Shown: positions 7,888-16,494, numbered from the stretch's first letter. The stretch is DNA of 64,000 bases from Mucilaginibacter terrenus (GCF_003432065.1 NZ_QWDE01000003.1:310001-374000); one strand, 5' to 3'. Notes: generated by a model from the letters alone, not told the origin. Numbers and translations: made by a program.

Positions 7888-9138
7888 ATGGATACTGTAA
7901 CGCAAAGCCAGCTGGATTTTGATGCCGCATACGAGAGGTTAAAAGGAGTTGTAAAACATACCCCGCTTGAATATAATGAGCGCCTTTCGGACAAGTACGA
8001 GTGCGAGATTTACCTGAAACGTGAGGACCTGCAGATAGTGCGTTCGTACAAGCTGCGGGGTGCTTATAACATGATAAGCAGGCTTAACACCGAGCAGCTG
8101 AGCCGCGGCGTGGTTTGCGCCAGCGCCGGCAACCATGCGCAGGGTGTTGCTTATTCATGCAAAAAGCTGGGGACTAAAGGCGTAATATTCATGCCGGAGA
8201 TCACCCCCAAGCAAAAAGTGAAACAAACAGAAATGTTTGGTAACGGCAACGTAGAACTGGTGTTGGTTGGCGATACTTTTGACGATTGCCTGCGCGAAGC
8301 GCTTGCTTATACTGAAGCACACAACATGACCTTTATACCGCCATTTGATAACGAACAGGTGATAGAAGGACAAGGCACGGTAGGTGTAGAGATATTGGAA
8401 GACCTGCCCGAAGTAGAGGCGGTGATAGTACCTGTTGGCGGCGGTGGTTTAGCAGCCGGCCTGGGTACCTACCTTAAACAACAGAAAGAAAATATTTTGC
8501 TGATAGGTGTTGAGCCGGATGGCGCACCATCTATGTGGACCGCTATTGAAAAAGGTGAGCCGGTAACACTTGGCCAGATAGACCGTTTTGTAGACGGCGC
8601 GGCCGTAAAGCGTGTGGGCGAGAAAACTTTCCGTATCTGCCGCGAGGTGTTAGATGACATGCTGACCGTACCCGAGGGTAAGGTTTGCACCACCATATTA
8701 AAGCTGTATAACGAAGATGCTATCGTGGTTGAACCGGCAGGCGCCTTATCAGTAACCGCGCTGGATAGCGTACGCGAACAGATAAAAGGCAAAACGGTGG
8801 TGTGCGTAGTAAGTGGCGGAAATAATGATATAGAGCGTATGGCCGAGATAAAAGAAAAATCGCTGCTATATGAAGGCCTGAAGCATTATTTTATCGTTCG
8901 GTTCCCGCAAAGGCCGGGTGCTTTAAAACTATTTGTAACCAACGTGTTAGGCCCCGGCGATGACATCACCCGTTTCGAGTTCATCAAGAAAACAGCAAAA
9001 GAGAACGGCCCCGCTCTGGTTGGCATAGAGCTGAAGAACGCGGAAGACTATCCTGCCCTGCTCCAGCGTATGGAAGAACACCGGTTTGAGGTGATAGAAA
9101 TCAACCGCGACCAAACGTTGTTTGAGTATTTGGTATAA
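7888..9138 (+). CDS. ilvA: threonine ammonia-lyase (IlvA)
   Basis: PLP-dependent deamination of threonine to 2-oxobutyrate, entry to isoleucine. The 416-residue protein has the PLP lysine K55 in SYKLRGA, the phosphate-cradling GGGGLAAG near residue 180, and one C-terminal ACT-like regulatory segment (about 330-410, starting YFIVRFPQRPGAL). That is the one-domain Bacillus-type arrangement, not the two-ACT E. coli form. It starts one base after the leuA stop, so translational coupling is likely, and a terminator follows it. Confidence 0.95.
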   Translation: MDTVTQSQLDFDAAYERLKGVVKHTPLEYNERLSDKYECEIYLKREDLQIVRSYKLRGAYNMISRLNTEQLSRGVVCASAGNHAQGVAYSCKKLGTKGVIFMPEITPKQKVKQTEMFGNGNVELVLVGDTFDDCLREALAYTEAHNMTFIPPFDNEQVIEGQGTVGVEILEDLPEVEAVIVPVGGGGLAAGLGTYLKQQKENILLIGVEPDGAPSMWTAIEKGEPVTLGQIDRFVDGAAVKRVGEKTFRICREVLDDMLTVPEGKVCTTILKLYNEDAIVVEPAGALSVTALDSVREQIKGKTVVCVVSGGNNDIERMAEIKEKSLLYEGLKHYFIVRFPQRPGALKLFVTNVLGPGDDITRFEFIKKTAKENGPALVGIELKNAEDYPALLQRMEEHRFEVIEINRDQTLFEYLV

Positions 9139-9165
9139 AGCAGCTTAACGGCTGTATAAGATTTT

Positions 9166-9190
9166 AAGGCTGCCTATGGGCGGCCTTTTT
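9166..9190 (+). terminator. rho-independent terminator after ilvA
   Basis: Arms AAGGCTGCC (9166-9174) and GGCGGCCTT (9179-9187) pair with one G-U, four-base loop, followed by a T-run. It ends the ilv-leu operon 28 bases after the ilvA stop. Confidence 0.85.
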
Positions 9191-9250
9191 GCTTTTAGTG
9201 TTGCCGTCGACTCTCTCTTCGCTAAGGACAAAGACGGTGATACAACAAAT

Positions 9251-9337
9251 CGTCATTGCGAGCGATAGCGTGGCAATCTCCCGACATGCTTGCGGAGACC
9301 TTTCTATCAGGAGAGTGCTTCGTACCTCGCAATGACG
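9251..9337. repeat. 87-base palindromic repeat, copy A
   Basis: Begins CGTCATTGCGAG and ends with its exact complement CTCGCAATGACG; exactly 87 bases, like three copies near 40 kb. The inner arms are imperfect and the centre is variable. It lies in the 426-base gene-free stretch 9139-9564, which otherwise holds the ilvA terminator and an inverted repeat at 9508; nothing was seen at 9338-9507 (AT-rich). Confidence 0.9.
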
Positions 9338-9507
9338 AACAAACAGAACATGCGCTTTTTCACCTGTTATTTAGGAGCTACTTGCAAATTTAATTTAAAA
9401 TAGCCCGCAATTTAAGTGTGGTTTTTGAAGAATGCTGAATAGAAATTCAGCAAAAAACAGCTTAATTGGTGTTATTGAAGCAGTTTTTTATGAGATTTAT
9501 ATAGGCC

Positions 9508-9561
9508 GTTCAAAAGTGTTCAAATTGGCACCGGCACAAAAAAAGCTGAACACTTTTGAAC
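9508..9561. repeat. 15-base inverted repeat downstream of crtI
   Basis: Perfect arms at 9508-9522 (GTTCAAAAGTGTTCA) and 9547-9561 (TGAACACTTTTGAAC) with a 24-base loop. It lies immediately beyond the crtI stop. Read with crtI, the loop starts with a T-run, so it may act in termination or mRNA protection. Confidence 0.7.
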
Positions 9562-9564
9562 ACT

Positions 9565-11049
9565 TCAGGACTTTTCGGTCATCATCTTCATGGCCTCTTT
9601 AGCGGCTATCTGCCCCGATATTAAAGCCGGTGGTACGCCAGGGCCAGGTACTGTAAGCTGACCGGTGTACAGCATATTTTTTACATGCTTTGCCCGCATA
9701 GATGGTTTAAAGAAAGCTGTCTGGGCCAGCGTATTTGCCAAGCCGTAAGCATTGCCTTTATAGGAGTGATAGTCTGCTTTAAAGTCATCCAGTGCATAAC
9801 TCCGTTTAAGTATGATACTCTCGCGGATGCTCTCCCCTGTTACCTGCTCAAATCGGTCAATCATCAGGTTAAAATACTTCTCGCGGGTGGCCTCGTTATC
9901 TTCTAACCCCGGTGCTATAGGCATCAGGAAGAAGATATTTTCGCAACCCTCAGGCGCGGCCGCAGGATCGGTTTTAGATGTGCAGCATACATAAAAAAGC
10001 GGCTTTGTAGGCCATTGCGGGTCTTTGTATATCTCGCGGGCATGCTGCTCAAAATCCTCGTCAAAAAAGAGGTTGTGGTGCTCTATTCCATTCAGCTTTT
10101 TGTTGGTGCCAATGTAAAACAACAGACTGGATGGCGACATGGTGCGCTTGTCCCAATACTTTTCGGAGTAGTTGCGGTGCGGCTTGTCCAGCAGGTGCTG
10201 GTCGGCATGTTCATAATCCGCACCGGTTATTACAAAGTCCGCAGTAAATATGCCGTTGTTGGTTTGTATGCTGCTTACCTGCTTATCGGCCACCTCTATC
10301 TTTGTTACTTCCGTATTCAGGCGGATGTCTACGCCATAACTTTCAGCAACGCTAACCATCGCCCTTACAATTTCATTCATCCCACCCATTGGGTACCAGG
10401 TACCGAGTGCCAGGTCGGCATAGTTCATCATGCTGTACATGGCTGGTGTATCCTTAGGCGTTGCACCCAGAAACAGCACCGGGAACTCCAGCATCTTTAC
10501 CAGCTTCGAATCTTTGAAATATTGCCTCACATGGCTGCTCATGCTGGTAAGCAGCTGCATGCTCATGCTTTTACGGATAAGGTTGAGATCGATAAACTCA
10601 GTTATGGAATGCGACGGACGGAACACATACTCTCCCATTCCGACTTTGTACTTATAAGCGGCTTGTTCCATAAAGGTCTGCAGCCCCTTGCTGCTGCCGG
10701 GGTCAATGGAATCGAATAGCTGCTCTAGTTGCTGCATATCGGCAGGCACATCCAGTACCTCGTCTTTACTGTAGTAAATGCGATAACCGGGATCCAGGCG
10801 TTTCAGATTGTAAAAATCAGCTGGCTTTTTACCAAATAGCGCGAAAAAGTTCTCAAACACATCTGGCATCCAATACCAGCTCGGGCCCATGTCAAACTTA
10901 AAGCCATCTTTCTCCCACACCCGCGCGCGGCCACCTGGCTGGTCGTTCTTTTCCAGCACAGTTACTTTGTAACCTTCTTTAGCCAGTATGCAAGCCGATG
11001 CTAATCCGGCAAATCCGGCACCAATAACTACTACATGTTTAGTATCCAT
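9565..11049 (-). CDS. crtI: phytoene desaturase (CrtI)
   Basis: FAD-dependent desaturation of phytoene to lycopene, membrane-associated. The N-terminal dinucleotide-binding motif is GAGFAG at residues 10-15, followed by VLEKNDQPGGRARVWE; the C-terminus has the CrtI-type GQLTVPGPGVPPALISGQIA segment. I start at ATG 11049 (MDTKHVVVIG, 494 residues); a TTG three codons upstream is possible but the glycine motif is already close to the start. Divergent from crtB with about 80 bases between. Confidence 0.95.
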   Translation of the reverse strand: MDTKHVVVIGAGFAGLASACILAKEGYKVTVLEKNDQPGGRARVWEKDGFKFDMGPSWYWMPDVFENFFALFGKKPADFYNLKRLDPGYRIYYSKDEVLDVPADMQQLEQLFDSIDPGSSKGLQTFMEQAAYKYKVGMGEYVFRPSHSITEFIDLNLIRKSMSMQLLTSMSSHVRQYFKDSKLVKMLEFPVLFLGATPKDTPAMYSMMNYADLALGTWYPMGGMNEIVRAMVSVAESYGVDIRLNTEVTKIEVADKQVSSIQTNNGIFTADFVITGADYEHADQHLLDKPHRNYSEKYWDKRTMSPSSLLFYIGTNKKLNGIEHHNLFFDEDFEQHAREIYKDPQWPTKPLFYVCCTSKTDPAAAPEGCENIFFLMPIAPGLEDNEATREKYFNLMIDRFEQVTGESIRESIILKRSYALDDFKADYHSYKGNAYGLANTLAQTAFFKPSMRAKHVKNMLYTGQLTVPGPGVPPALISGQIAAKEAMKMMTEKS

Positions 11050-11108
11050 CCGCGGCAAATTACTTAAATAGTTGTAAGGAGATAAAAAACATTCACAATA
11101 TCATTTTG

Positions 11109-11116
11109 TACTTTTG
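11109..11116 (+). promoter_or_regulatory. candidate -7 box for crtB
   Basis: TACTTTTG matches the Bacteroidota -7 consensus TAnnTTTG. No TTTG was found at the proper distance upstream, and the implied leader before ATG 11129 would be only a few bases, so this is tentative. Confidence 0.35.
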
Positions 11117-11128
11117 GGAACATAGCTT

Positions 11129-11962
11129 ATGAATTTATTTGACGAAACGTGTTTTGAATGCAGCAAACTTATCACCGAAAAGTACAGTACTTCTTTTAGT
11201 CTCGGCATAAGAGCATTTGAAAAGCGCTTTCAGTACCCTGTTTACGCCATATACGGCTTTGTTCGTTACGCAGATGAAATTGTAGATACCTTTTTTGACC
11301 ACGACCAACGTCAGTTAATAGACGACTTTACAGAAGAAACTTTTAAAGCTATTAGAGCTGGCATCAGCACCAACCCGATTTTGCAGGCTTTTCAGCAGGT
11401 GGTTAATCATTACGGTATTGACCATGAGCTAATTGAGGCTTTTCTCAACTCCATGAAAATGGACCTTGATAAAACCACATACGACAATGGTGGTTACCAA
11501 GTTTATATTTACGGCTCAGCAGAAGTAGTTGGTTTAATGTGTTTAAGGGTATTCAGTGAAAATAATACGGAGCTTTATAATCAGCTAGTGCCAAAAGCAA
11601 GAAGCCTTGGCGCAGCATTCCAGAAAATAAACTTTTTAAGAGATATCAAGTCAGACTATGAAGAACGGGGTCGAACTTACTTCCCGGGGGTAGATTTTAC
11701 TAACTTTACCTCTGTCGAAAAAAGCCTCATAGAAGCGGACATCAAAAAGGACTTTGATGACGCGTTAGAAGGAATAAAGCTGCTGCCACAAGGCAGCCGT
11801 TTAGGGGTGTACGTAGCTTATGTATATTACTTGCAGCTATTTAAAAAGATTCGCCGTATACCCGCTCATGTAATACAGCAGAAACGGGTCCGCGTGTCTG
11901 ACAGCGTTAAGATGGGGCTTTATTTTAAAGCTTTGCTGCACCGTAAAATGAACATGATTTAA
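11129..11962 (+). CDS. crtB: phytoene synthase (CrtB)
   Basis: Joins two geranylgeranyl diphosphates to phytoene, first committed carotenoid step. The 277-residue protein belongs to the squalene/phytoene synthase fold. Both aspartate-rich motifs are present: YADEIVD (D49, D53) and RDIKSDYEERGRTYFP (D172, D176). It is first in a tight operon: the next gene's ATG follows the stop with no spacer. Confidence 0.95.
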   Translation: MNLFDETCFECSKLITEKYSTSFSLGIRAFEKRFQYPVYAIYGFVRYADEIVDTFFDHDQRQLIDDFTEETFKAIRAGISTNPILQAFQQVVNHYGIDHELIEAFLNSMKMDLDKTTYDNGGYQVYIYGSAEVVGLMCLRVFSENNTELYNQLVPKARSLGAAFQKINFLRDIKSDYEERGRTYFPGVDFTNFTSVEKSLIEADIKKDFDDALEGIKLLPQGSRLGVYVAYVYYLQLFKKIRRIPAHVIQQKRVRVSDSVKMGLYFKALLHRKMNMI

Positions 11963-12544
11963 ATGGATGCTTTGTTGCAGATATCGAGATACAAAGGATG
12001 GCTATTTGGCATTGTGATGCTAATAGCTGTATCTGCGTTTAGTAAGCCATCAGCAAAATTGGATGATACGCCCGACTATAACCTGCATACCATACGTAAG
12101 TTACTTGTAAGCGCGCTGGAAAGTAAAAAGACTACAGATTCTCTTTATAAAAGCCTTGTTGCTATCAAGGGACCCTCATCGCTTGTTACGGGGTATATAG
12201 GCACACTTGAAGCAATAAAAGCTAAACACGCCTGGAACCCATATCTTAAAATTAAATACCTCAATAACTCGGAACGTACATTTAAAACCGCTATCGGTAA
12301 CGATCCACATAACATCGAGATCAGGTTTATGCGTTTTTCAATAGAACACAACGTACCCGGCTTTTTAGGGTACAACAAAAACCTTACTGCCGACCGCCAG
12401 GAGATCATTCATCAGCTTAATAAAAGTAACTACGCTGCGGCTGATAAGCCCCTGGTGAAAACAATTATCCGGTTCTTGCTGGACTCCAAACGCTGCACTA
12501 CGGCAGAACAACACCAGCTCACACAGCATTTGGCTGCCCTATAA
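11963..12544 (+). CDS. unknown exported or membrane-anchored protein in the carotenoid operon
   Basis: A 193-residue protein with a hydrophobic segment at about 13-27 (WLFGIVMLIAVSAF) that could be a signal peptide or anchor, then a helix-rich soluble part with a central NPHN-type stretch (IGNDPHNIEIRFMRFSIEHNVPGFLGYNKN). I recognise no domain. It starts directly after the crtB stop and two bases before the cyclase gene, so it is co-translated with the pathway; a part in carotenoid synthesis or placement is inferred from position only. Confidence 0.8.
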   Translation: MDALLQISRYKGWLFGIVMLIAVSAFSKPSAKLDDTPDYNLHTIRKLLVSALESKKTTDSLYKSLVAIKGPSSLVTGYIGTLEAIKAKHAWNPYLKIKYLNNSERTFKTAIGNDPHNIEIRFMRFSIEHNVPGFLGYNKNLTADRQEIIHQLNKSNYAAADKPLVKTIIRFLLDSKRCTTAEQHQLTQHLAAL

Positions 12545-12546
12545 GC

Positions 12547-13224
12547 ATGAAATATACTTATCTACTTATCAACTTTCTTACCATTGTATTCCCTATAGCA
12601 TTGTCTTTTGACAAGCGTGTCGCGTTTTATAAAAGCTGGAAGTACCTGTGGCAAGGCTTGTTAATAACTGGCTTGGTGTTCCTGTTCTGGGATGTACTTT
12701 TTACCATTTACGGTGTATGGAGCTTTAATCCAAATTATATAGTTGGTATAAAATTCTTTGGACTGCCTTTGGAGGAAATACTGTTTTTCCTTACGGTCCC
12801 CTTCTCTTGTATTTTCATTTACGCGTGCCTCAACTACTACGTAAAATGGCAGATCAGCAACGCTTTCGCACGGCAACTTTCAAATGTAATGATTGGTCTT
12901 TCCGTTGCATTGCTTGCCGTTAATTACACACGCTTGTATACCGTTGTTACATTTGGCTTGCTGGCTATATTGCTGCTAATACTGGTTTATGTAGTTAAAG
13001 CCGAATGGCTGGGCAGGTTTTATCTAGCCTTTCTGGTGTCGTTATTACCCTTTTATATCGTAAACGGAATCCTCACCTCCTTACCGGTTGTACTCTACAA
13101 TAATGCGCAGAACATGGGGGTTCGCGTTTACACCATACCTTTCGAAGATCACTTTTATAGCATGGCACTGCTAATGATGAACGTAGCTTTTCTGGAGTAT
13201 TTTAGAAAGCGTAAAACCGCATGA
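12547..13224 (+). CDS. lycopene cyclase, fused CrtYcd type
   Basis: A 225-residue polytopic membrane protein with about seven hydrophobic segments. The motif GLPLEEILFFLTVPFSCIFI (about residues 74-93, shortened PxEExxFF) marks the lycopene cyclase domain of the CrtYc/CrtYd and fungal/archaeal type, here as one fused chain. It should cyclise lycopene to beta-carotene, which fits crtZ in the same window. Its stop overlaps the next gene's ATG by four bases. Confidence 0.88.
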   Translation: MKYTYLLINFLTIVFPIALSFDKRVAFYKSWKYLWQGLLITGLVFLFWDVLFTIYGVWSFNPNYIVGIKFFGLPLEEILFFLTVPFSCIFIYACLNYYVKWQISNAFARQLSNVMIGLSVALLAVNYTRLYTVVTFGLLAILLLILVYVVKAEWLGRFYLAFLVSLLPFYIVNGILTSLPVVLYNNAQNMGVRVYTIPFEDHFYSMALLMMNVAFLEYFRKRKTA

Positions 13225-13457
13225 CAGAACTCCCCACCTATACCAGGTCTCAACTAGCGCTGCGAAACGGGCAGGACAAGCCACAAATATGGGTAGCCTT
13301 CAAAGGCACTATATACGACGTTACCGAAAGCCGGCTTTGGCGCAACGGGAAACATTATGAGCATTGGGCCGGGCAGGACCTTACCGAAGAACTTGCCGAT
13401 GCACCACACACTGCAGCTGTCTTCGAAAAATTTCCAGCTGTAGGCGTGTTGATGTGA
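13221..13457 (+). CDS. small cytochrome b5-like heme-binding protein
   Basis: A 78-residue protein spanning one cytochrome b5-like heme/steroid-binding domain: YTRSQLALRNG opening, WVAFKGTIYDVT, GKHYEHWAGQDLT and APHTAAVFEKFPAVG. Histidines in HYEHWAG and APHTA are the likely heme ligands. It has no membrane segment. The ATG overlaps the cyclase stop by four bases. Electron transfer to a carotenoid hydroxylase or desaturase is an inference; the family also includes non-redox heme or steroid binders. Confidence 0.85.
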   Translation: MTELPTYTRSQLALRNGQDKPQIWVAFKGTIYDVTESRLWRNGKHYEHWAGQDLTEELADAPHTAAVFEKFPAVGVLM

Positions 13458-13572
13458 TCTGTAGTAATTGCAGCAATGACTAGCTAAATTTTTTACATCT
13501 CTTAGAAATAGCTGCTGCTATCGCCAGCTAAAACTATCCTTTTAGCTTTAATCTACTTGACTAAGTGAAAAA

Positions 13573-13635
13573 TGTGCAAATAAATTTGCGCAACTAAAAA
13601 GTTGCATATATATTTGCAACTCACAAGTTGCACAT
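13573..13635 (+). promoter_or_regulatory. promoter with overlapping operator for the ArsR-type gene
   Basis: A full Bacteroidota promoter is visible: TTTG at 13585-13588, 20 bases, then TATATTTG at 13609-13616. Inverted repeats with TTGCA/TGCAA half-sites run through it; the clearest, AGTTGCA...TGCAACT (13600-13621), covers the -7 box, and further half-sites lie at 13574-13593 and 13626-13633. This suggests autorepression by the downstream regulator. Predicted transcription starts near 13622, which rules out an upstream start codon at 13602. Confidence 0.75.
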
Positions 13636-13646
13636 TAAACTGCGAA

Positions 13647-13970
13647 ATGAAACAAGACATCTTTCAGGCCATAGCCGATCCTACACGCAGAGCTATTTTA
13701 ACGTTGATTGCTATACAAGCACTCACTCCAAATGCAATGGCAGAAAAGTTTGACATGACCCGTCAGGCAGTATCCAAACACATCAAAGTACTGCACGAAT
13801 GCGAACTAATTAAACCGCAACAGCGCGGCCGGGAAATTTACTACCACTTTAATGCTAAGAAAATGCAGGAATTTGACCACTGGTTAGCTCAATTCAGACA
13901 GAACTGGGAAACTCAATTCAATCAACTCGATAACCTATTACAAACAATTAAAGAACAGAATAATGAATAA
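13647..13970 (+). CDS. ArsR/SmtB-family winged-helix transcriptional regulator
   Basis: A 107-residue repressor-like protein: [12 protein letters not shown] opening, helix-turn-helix [26 protein letters not shown] (about residues 31-57), wing GREIYYHF. There is no CxC metal site, so it is not a classic metal sensor; this type commonly pairs with SRPBCC (AHSA1) genes, as here. ATG 13647 was chosen because the promoter start point lies after the more upstream ATG. It overlaps the next gene by eight bases. Confidence 0.9.
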   Translation: MKQDIFQAIADPTRRAILTLIAIQALTPNAMAEKFDMTRQAVSKHIKVLHECELIKPQQRGREIYYHFNAKKMQEFDHWLAQFRQNWETQFNQLDNLLQTIKEQNNE

Positions 13971-14463
13971 CGATTTGCTATTTGATTTCAACGTTGACAA
14001 AGCGGCTAAAACTGTTTACATAACCCGCGAATTTAATGCCGGATTATCCCTGGTGTGGGATGCCTTCACAAAAGCCGAGTTGCTGGACCAATGGGGCGCG
14101 CCTGCACCTATGCGTGCTAAAACCAAGTATATGGATTTCAAAGAAGGAGGCCGGAGGTTTTACGCTATGATTAGTCCCGATGGTGTGGAGCGTTGGGCGG
14201 TTCAGGAGTTTACATCTATCACGCCCAAAACCAATTTCAAGATGTACAATGCATTTTCAGATAAAGACGAAAATCGCGAGCTGCCGGGTTCTGACTGGGA
14301 CTACAACTTTAGCGAACAAGACAGCATAACTAAAGTAAATATTACCATTTACAACGAATCGTTTGAGCGACTGGAAAAACTACTGGAAGGCTTCAAGATA
14401 GGTTTCACTATGACGCTTAAAAACCTGGAAGAATTGCTGACAAGCTTATCGCAAGAATCTTAA
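13963..14463 (+). CDS. SRPBCC (AHSA1-like) domain protein
   Basis: A 166-residue protein of the START/Bet v1-like superfamily, AHSA1 subgroup: [30 protein letters not shown] near the N-terminus and [21 protein letters not shown] near the C-terminus. Such proteins bind hydrophobic ligands; the ligand here is unknown. The eight-base overlap with the ArsR-type gene shows one transcription unit, so the regulator may respond to the same compound. Confidence 0.88.
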   Translation: MNNDLLFDFNVDKAAKTVYITREFNAGLSLVWDAFTKAELLDQWGAPAPMRAKTKYMDFKEGGRRFYAMISPDGVERWAVQEFTSITPKTNFKMYNAFSDKDENRELPGSDWDYNFSEQDSITKVNITIYNESFERLEKLLEGFKIGFTMTLKNLEELLTSLSQES

Positions 14464-14538
14464 ATACTATCAATCACTAACGGGAATGCTGAAAACCGAT
14501 AAAGAGTAAGCGAAACATTAACCATTTAAATCAAAATT

Positions 14539-14964
14539 ATGAGGACAATCAATCCATGGATCAACTTTAACGGCAATGCCGAAGAAGCATTTACTTTTTA
14601 CAAATCTGTTTTTGGCGGAGAGTTTACAAAGATCGTCCGCTTTAAAGAACTATCCAGTCCGGAGTTTCAAATACCCGAAAGCGAAGCAAATAAGATAATG
14701 CACATTGCCCTGCCCATTGGTAACCACAACGTGTTATTAGCCAATGATGTTCCGGAGTTTATGGGGCGGGTTAATGAAAATGAAAACCGTTCTAAAATAG
14801 CCTTGAGTACAGAAAGCCGTGAAGAGGCTGACAGGATATTTAACGGGTTATCAGCAGGTGGAGAAGTTGAAGGGCCAATTGGCGATAGTCCATGGGGTAC
14901 ATACGCCGGAATGTTCAGAGACAAATATGGCATTGAATGGATAGTAGAATTTGACGCCAAATAG
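14539..14964 (+). CDS. VOC family protein, PhnB/glyoxalase-like
   Basis: A 141-residue protein with the PhnB-type opening INPWINFNGNAEEAFTFYKSVFGG, a central MHIALPIGNHNVLLAND, and the closing WGTYAGMFRDKYGIEWIVEF. These are the paired beta-alpha-beta-beta-beta modules of the vicinal oxygen chelate fold. The substrate is unknown. It lies 75 bases after the SRPBCC gene and is likely co-transcribed. Confidence 0.9.
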   Translation: MRTINPWINFNGNAEEAFTFYKSVFGGEFTKIVRFKELSSPEFQIPESEANKIMHIALPIGNHNVLLANDVPEFMGRVNENENRSKIALSTESREEADRIFNGLSAGGEVEGPIGDSPWGTYAGMFRDKYGIEWIVEFDAK

Positions 14965-15009
14965 AAAAAGTGTGTGCTATAACTGTGAATTACTGTAAAG
15001 TATAATACT

Positions 15010-15017
15010 TAACTTTG
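15010..15017 (+). promoter_or_regulatory. candidate -7 box for lpdA
   Basis: TAACTTTG matches TAnnTTTG, 22 bases before the lpdA ATG. No clear TTTG at the -33 position. Confidence 0.45.
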
Positions 15018-15039
15018 GCGCTCAATTAAGTATACTACT

Positions 15040-16443
15040 ATGCAATATGATGTTATCGTTATAGGTTCGGGCCCGGGCGGGTACGTTGCGGCTATTCGCT
15101 GCGCGCAATTAGGTATGAAAACTGCCATTATTGAGAAATACAGCACACTTGGCGGCACTTGCCTTAATGTGGGCTGTATTCCTTCAAAGGCCCTGCTCGA
15201 TTCATCTGAGCACTACCATAACGCGGCACACGCTTTTAGCGATCATGGCATTAAGCTGGATAACCTTGCTTTTGATTTCGGACGCATGGTTGCCCGCAAG
15301 CAGGAAGTTGTAAATGCCAACACAAGCGGCATCAGCTTTTTAATGAAGAAGAACAAGATAGACGTACACACAGGCGTCGGTTCTTTTAAAGATAAAAACA
15401 CCATTGTTGTTACAAAAACCGACGGCACCAAAGCAGAACTTACAACCGAAAAGGTAATTATAGCTACCGGCTCAAAACCCAGCAGCCTGCCTTTTCTTAA
15501 GATTGATAAACAAAGGATTATAACCTCTACAGAAGCCTTGAGCTTACCAGAGGTACCTAAACACCTTATACTTATCGGTGGTGGTGTTATAGGCCTGGAA
15601 CTTGGCTCTGTTTACGCACGTTTAGGTGCTAAGGTATCTGTTATAGAGTTTATGGATGGTATTATCCCAACCATGGATAAAGCACTTGGCCGCGAATTGC
15701 TAAAGGTGCTTAAAAAACAAGGGATGGAGTTTTACCTTAACCACAAGGTAACTGGAGCTACTGTTGAAGGTGATGAAGTAACCGTTACTTTTGACAACGC
15801 CAAAGGTGAAAAACAAGAGCTTAAAGGCGATTATTGCATGGTAGCCGTAGGCCGTGTTGCTTATACCGACGGCTTAGGTCTTGAAAACATCGGCCTTACC
15901 GTTGAAGAGCGTGGACGGAAGATTACCGTCGACGAGCACTTGGAAACCAGCGTTAAAGGTGTGTATGCCATTGGCGATGTTATAAAAGGTGCCATGCTTG
16001 CCCACAAGGCAGAAGACGAAGGCACTTTTGTGGCAGAGATTATCGCGGGTCAAAAGCCGCACATTAACTACAACCTTATACCTGGTGTAGTATATACCTG
16101 GCCGGAAGTTGCTGCCGTAGGCTTTACCGAAGAGCAGTTGAAAGAACAAGGTGCCAAATACAAAGTGGGCTCATTTCCGTTTAAAGCAAGCGGTCGTGCA
16201 CGCGCCAGCGGTGATCTTGACGGTTTTGTAAAGGTACTTGCAGATGCTACTACTGATGAGATATTAGGCGTACATATGATAGGTCCACGCGCTGCCGACA
16301 TGATAGCTGAAGCCGTTGTTGCCATGGAGTTCCGCGCGTCGGCAGAGGATGTTACCCGCGCAAGCCATGCCCACCCTACCTATACAGAAGCCATGAGGGA
16401 AGCTTGTTTGGCAGCAACTGAAAACAGGGCGATACATATTTAA
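15040..16443 (+). CDS. lpdA: dihydrolipoyl dehydrogenase (E3)
   Basis: FAD flavoenzyme that reoxidises dihydrolipoamide for 2-oxo acid dehydrogenases and glycine cleavage. The 467-residue protein has FAD motif GSGPGG (9-14), the redox disulfide C41/C46 in GGTCLNVGCIPSK, the NAD-binding GGGVIGLELGSVYARLG near residue 186, and the C-terminal catalytic pair H445/E450 in HPTYTEAM. It stands alone with no E1/E2 genes nearby. Confidence 0.96.
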   Translation: MQYDVIVIGSGPGGYVAAIRCAQLGMKTAIIEKYSTLGGTCLNVGCIPSKALLDSSEHYHNAAHAFSDHGIKLDNLAFDFGRMVARKQEVVNANTSGISFLMKKNKIDVHTGVGSFKDKNTIVVTKTDGTKAELTTEKVIIATGSKPSSLPFLKIDKQRIITSTEALSLPEVPKHLILIGGGVIGLELGSVYARLGAKVSVIEFMDGIIPTMDKALGRELLKVLKKQGMEFYLNHKVTGATVEGDEVTVTFDNAKGEKQELKGDYCMVAVGRVAYTDGLGLENIGLTVEERGRKITVDEHLETSVKGVYAIGDVIKGAMLAHKAEDEGTFVAEIIAGQKPHINYNLIPGVVYTWPEVAAVGFTEEQLKEQGAKYKVGSFPFKASGRARASGDLDGFVKVLADATTDEILGVHMIGPRAADMIAEAVVAMEFRASAEDVTRASHAHPTYTEAMREACLAATENRAIHI

Positions 16444-16458
16444 AAAGCAGCAGTAAAT

Positions 16459-16494
16459 AGTTGCAGTAGCAGCAAGTTAACTGCTACTGCAACT
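16459..16494. repeat. intergenic palindrome, GCAGTAGC-type
   Basis: Perfect 14-base arms (AGTTGCAGTAGCAG at 16459-16472, complement at 16481-16494) with an eight-base loop. It fills the lpdA-crtZ gap and is related in sequence to 1187-1246. No T-run follows. Confidence 0.75.

Noticed and set aside
10015-10719. 234-codon open frame antisense to crtI
   Set aside because: Fully within crtI, no domain, no promoter or neighbours supporting it.
13602-13646. Upstream ATG giving a 15-residue longer ArsR-type protein
   Set aside because: It lies before the predicted transcription start and adds residues unlike the family.
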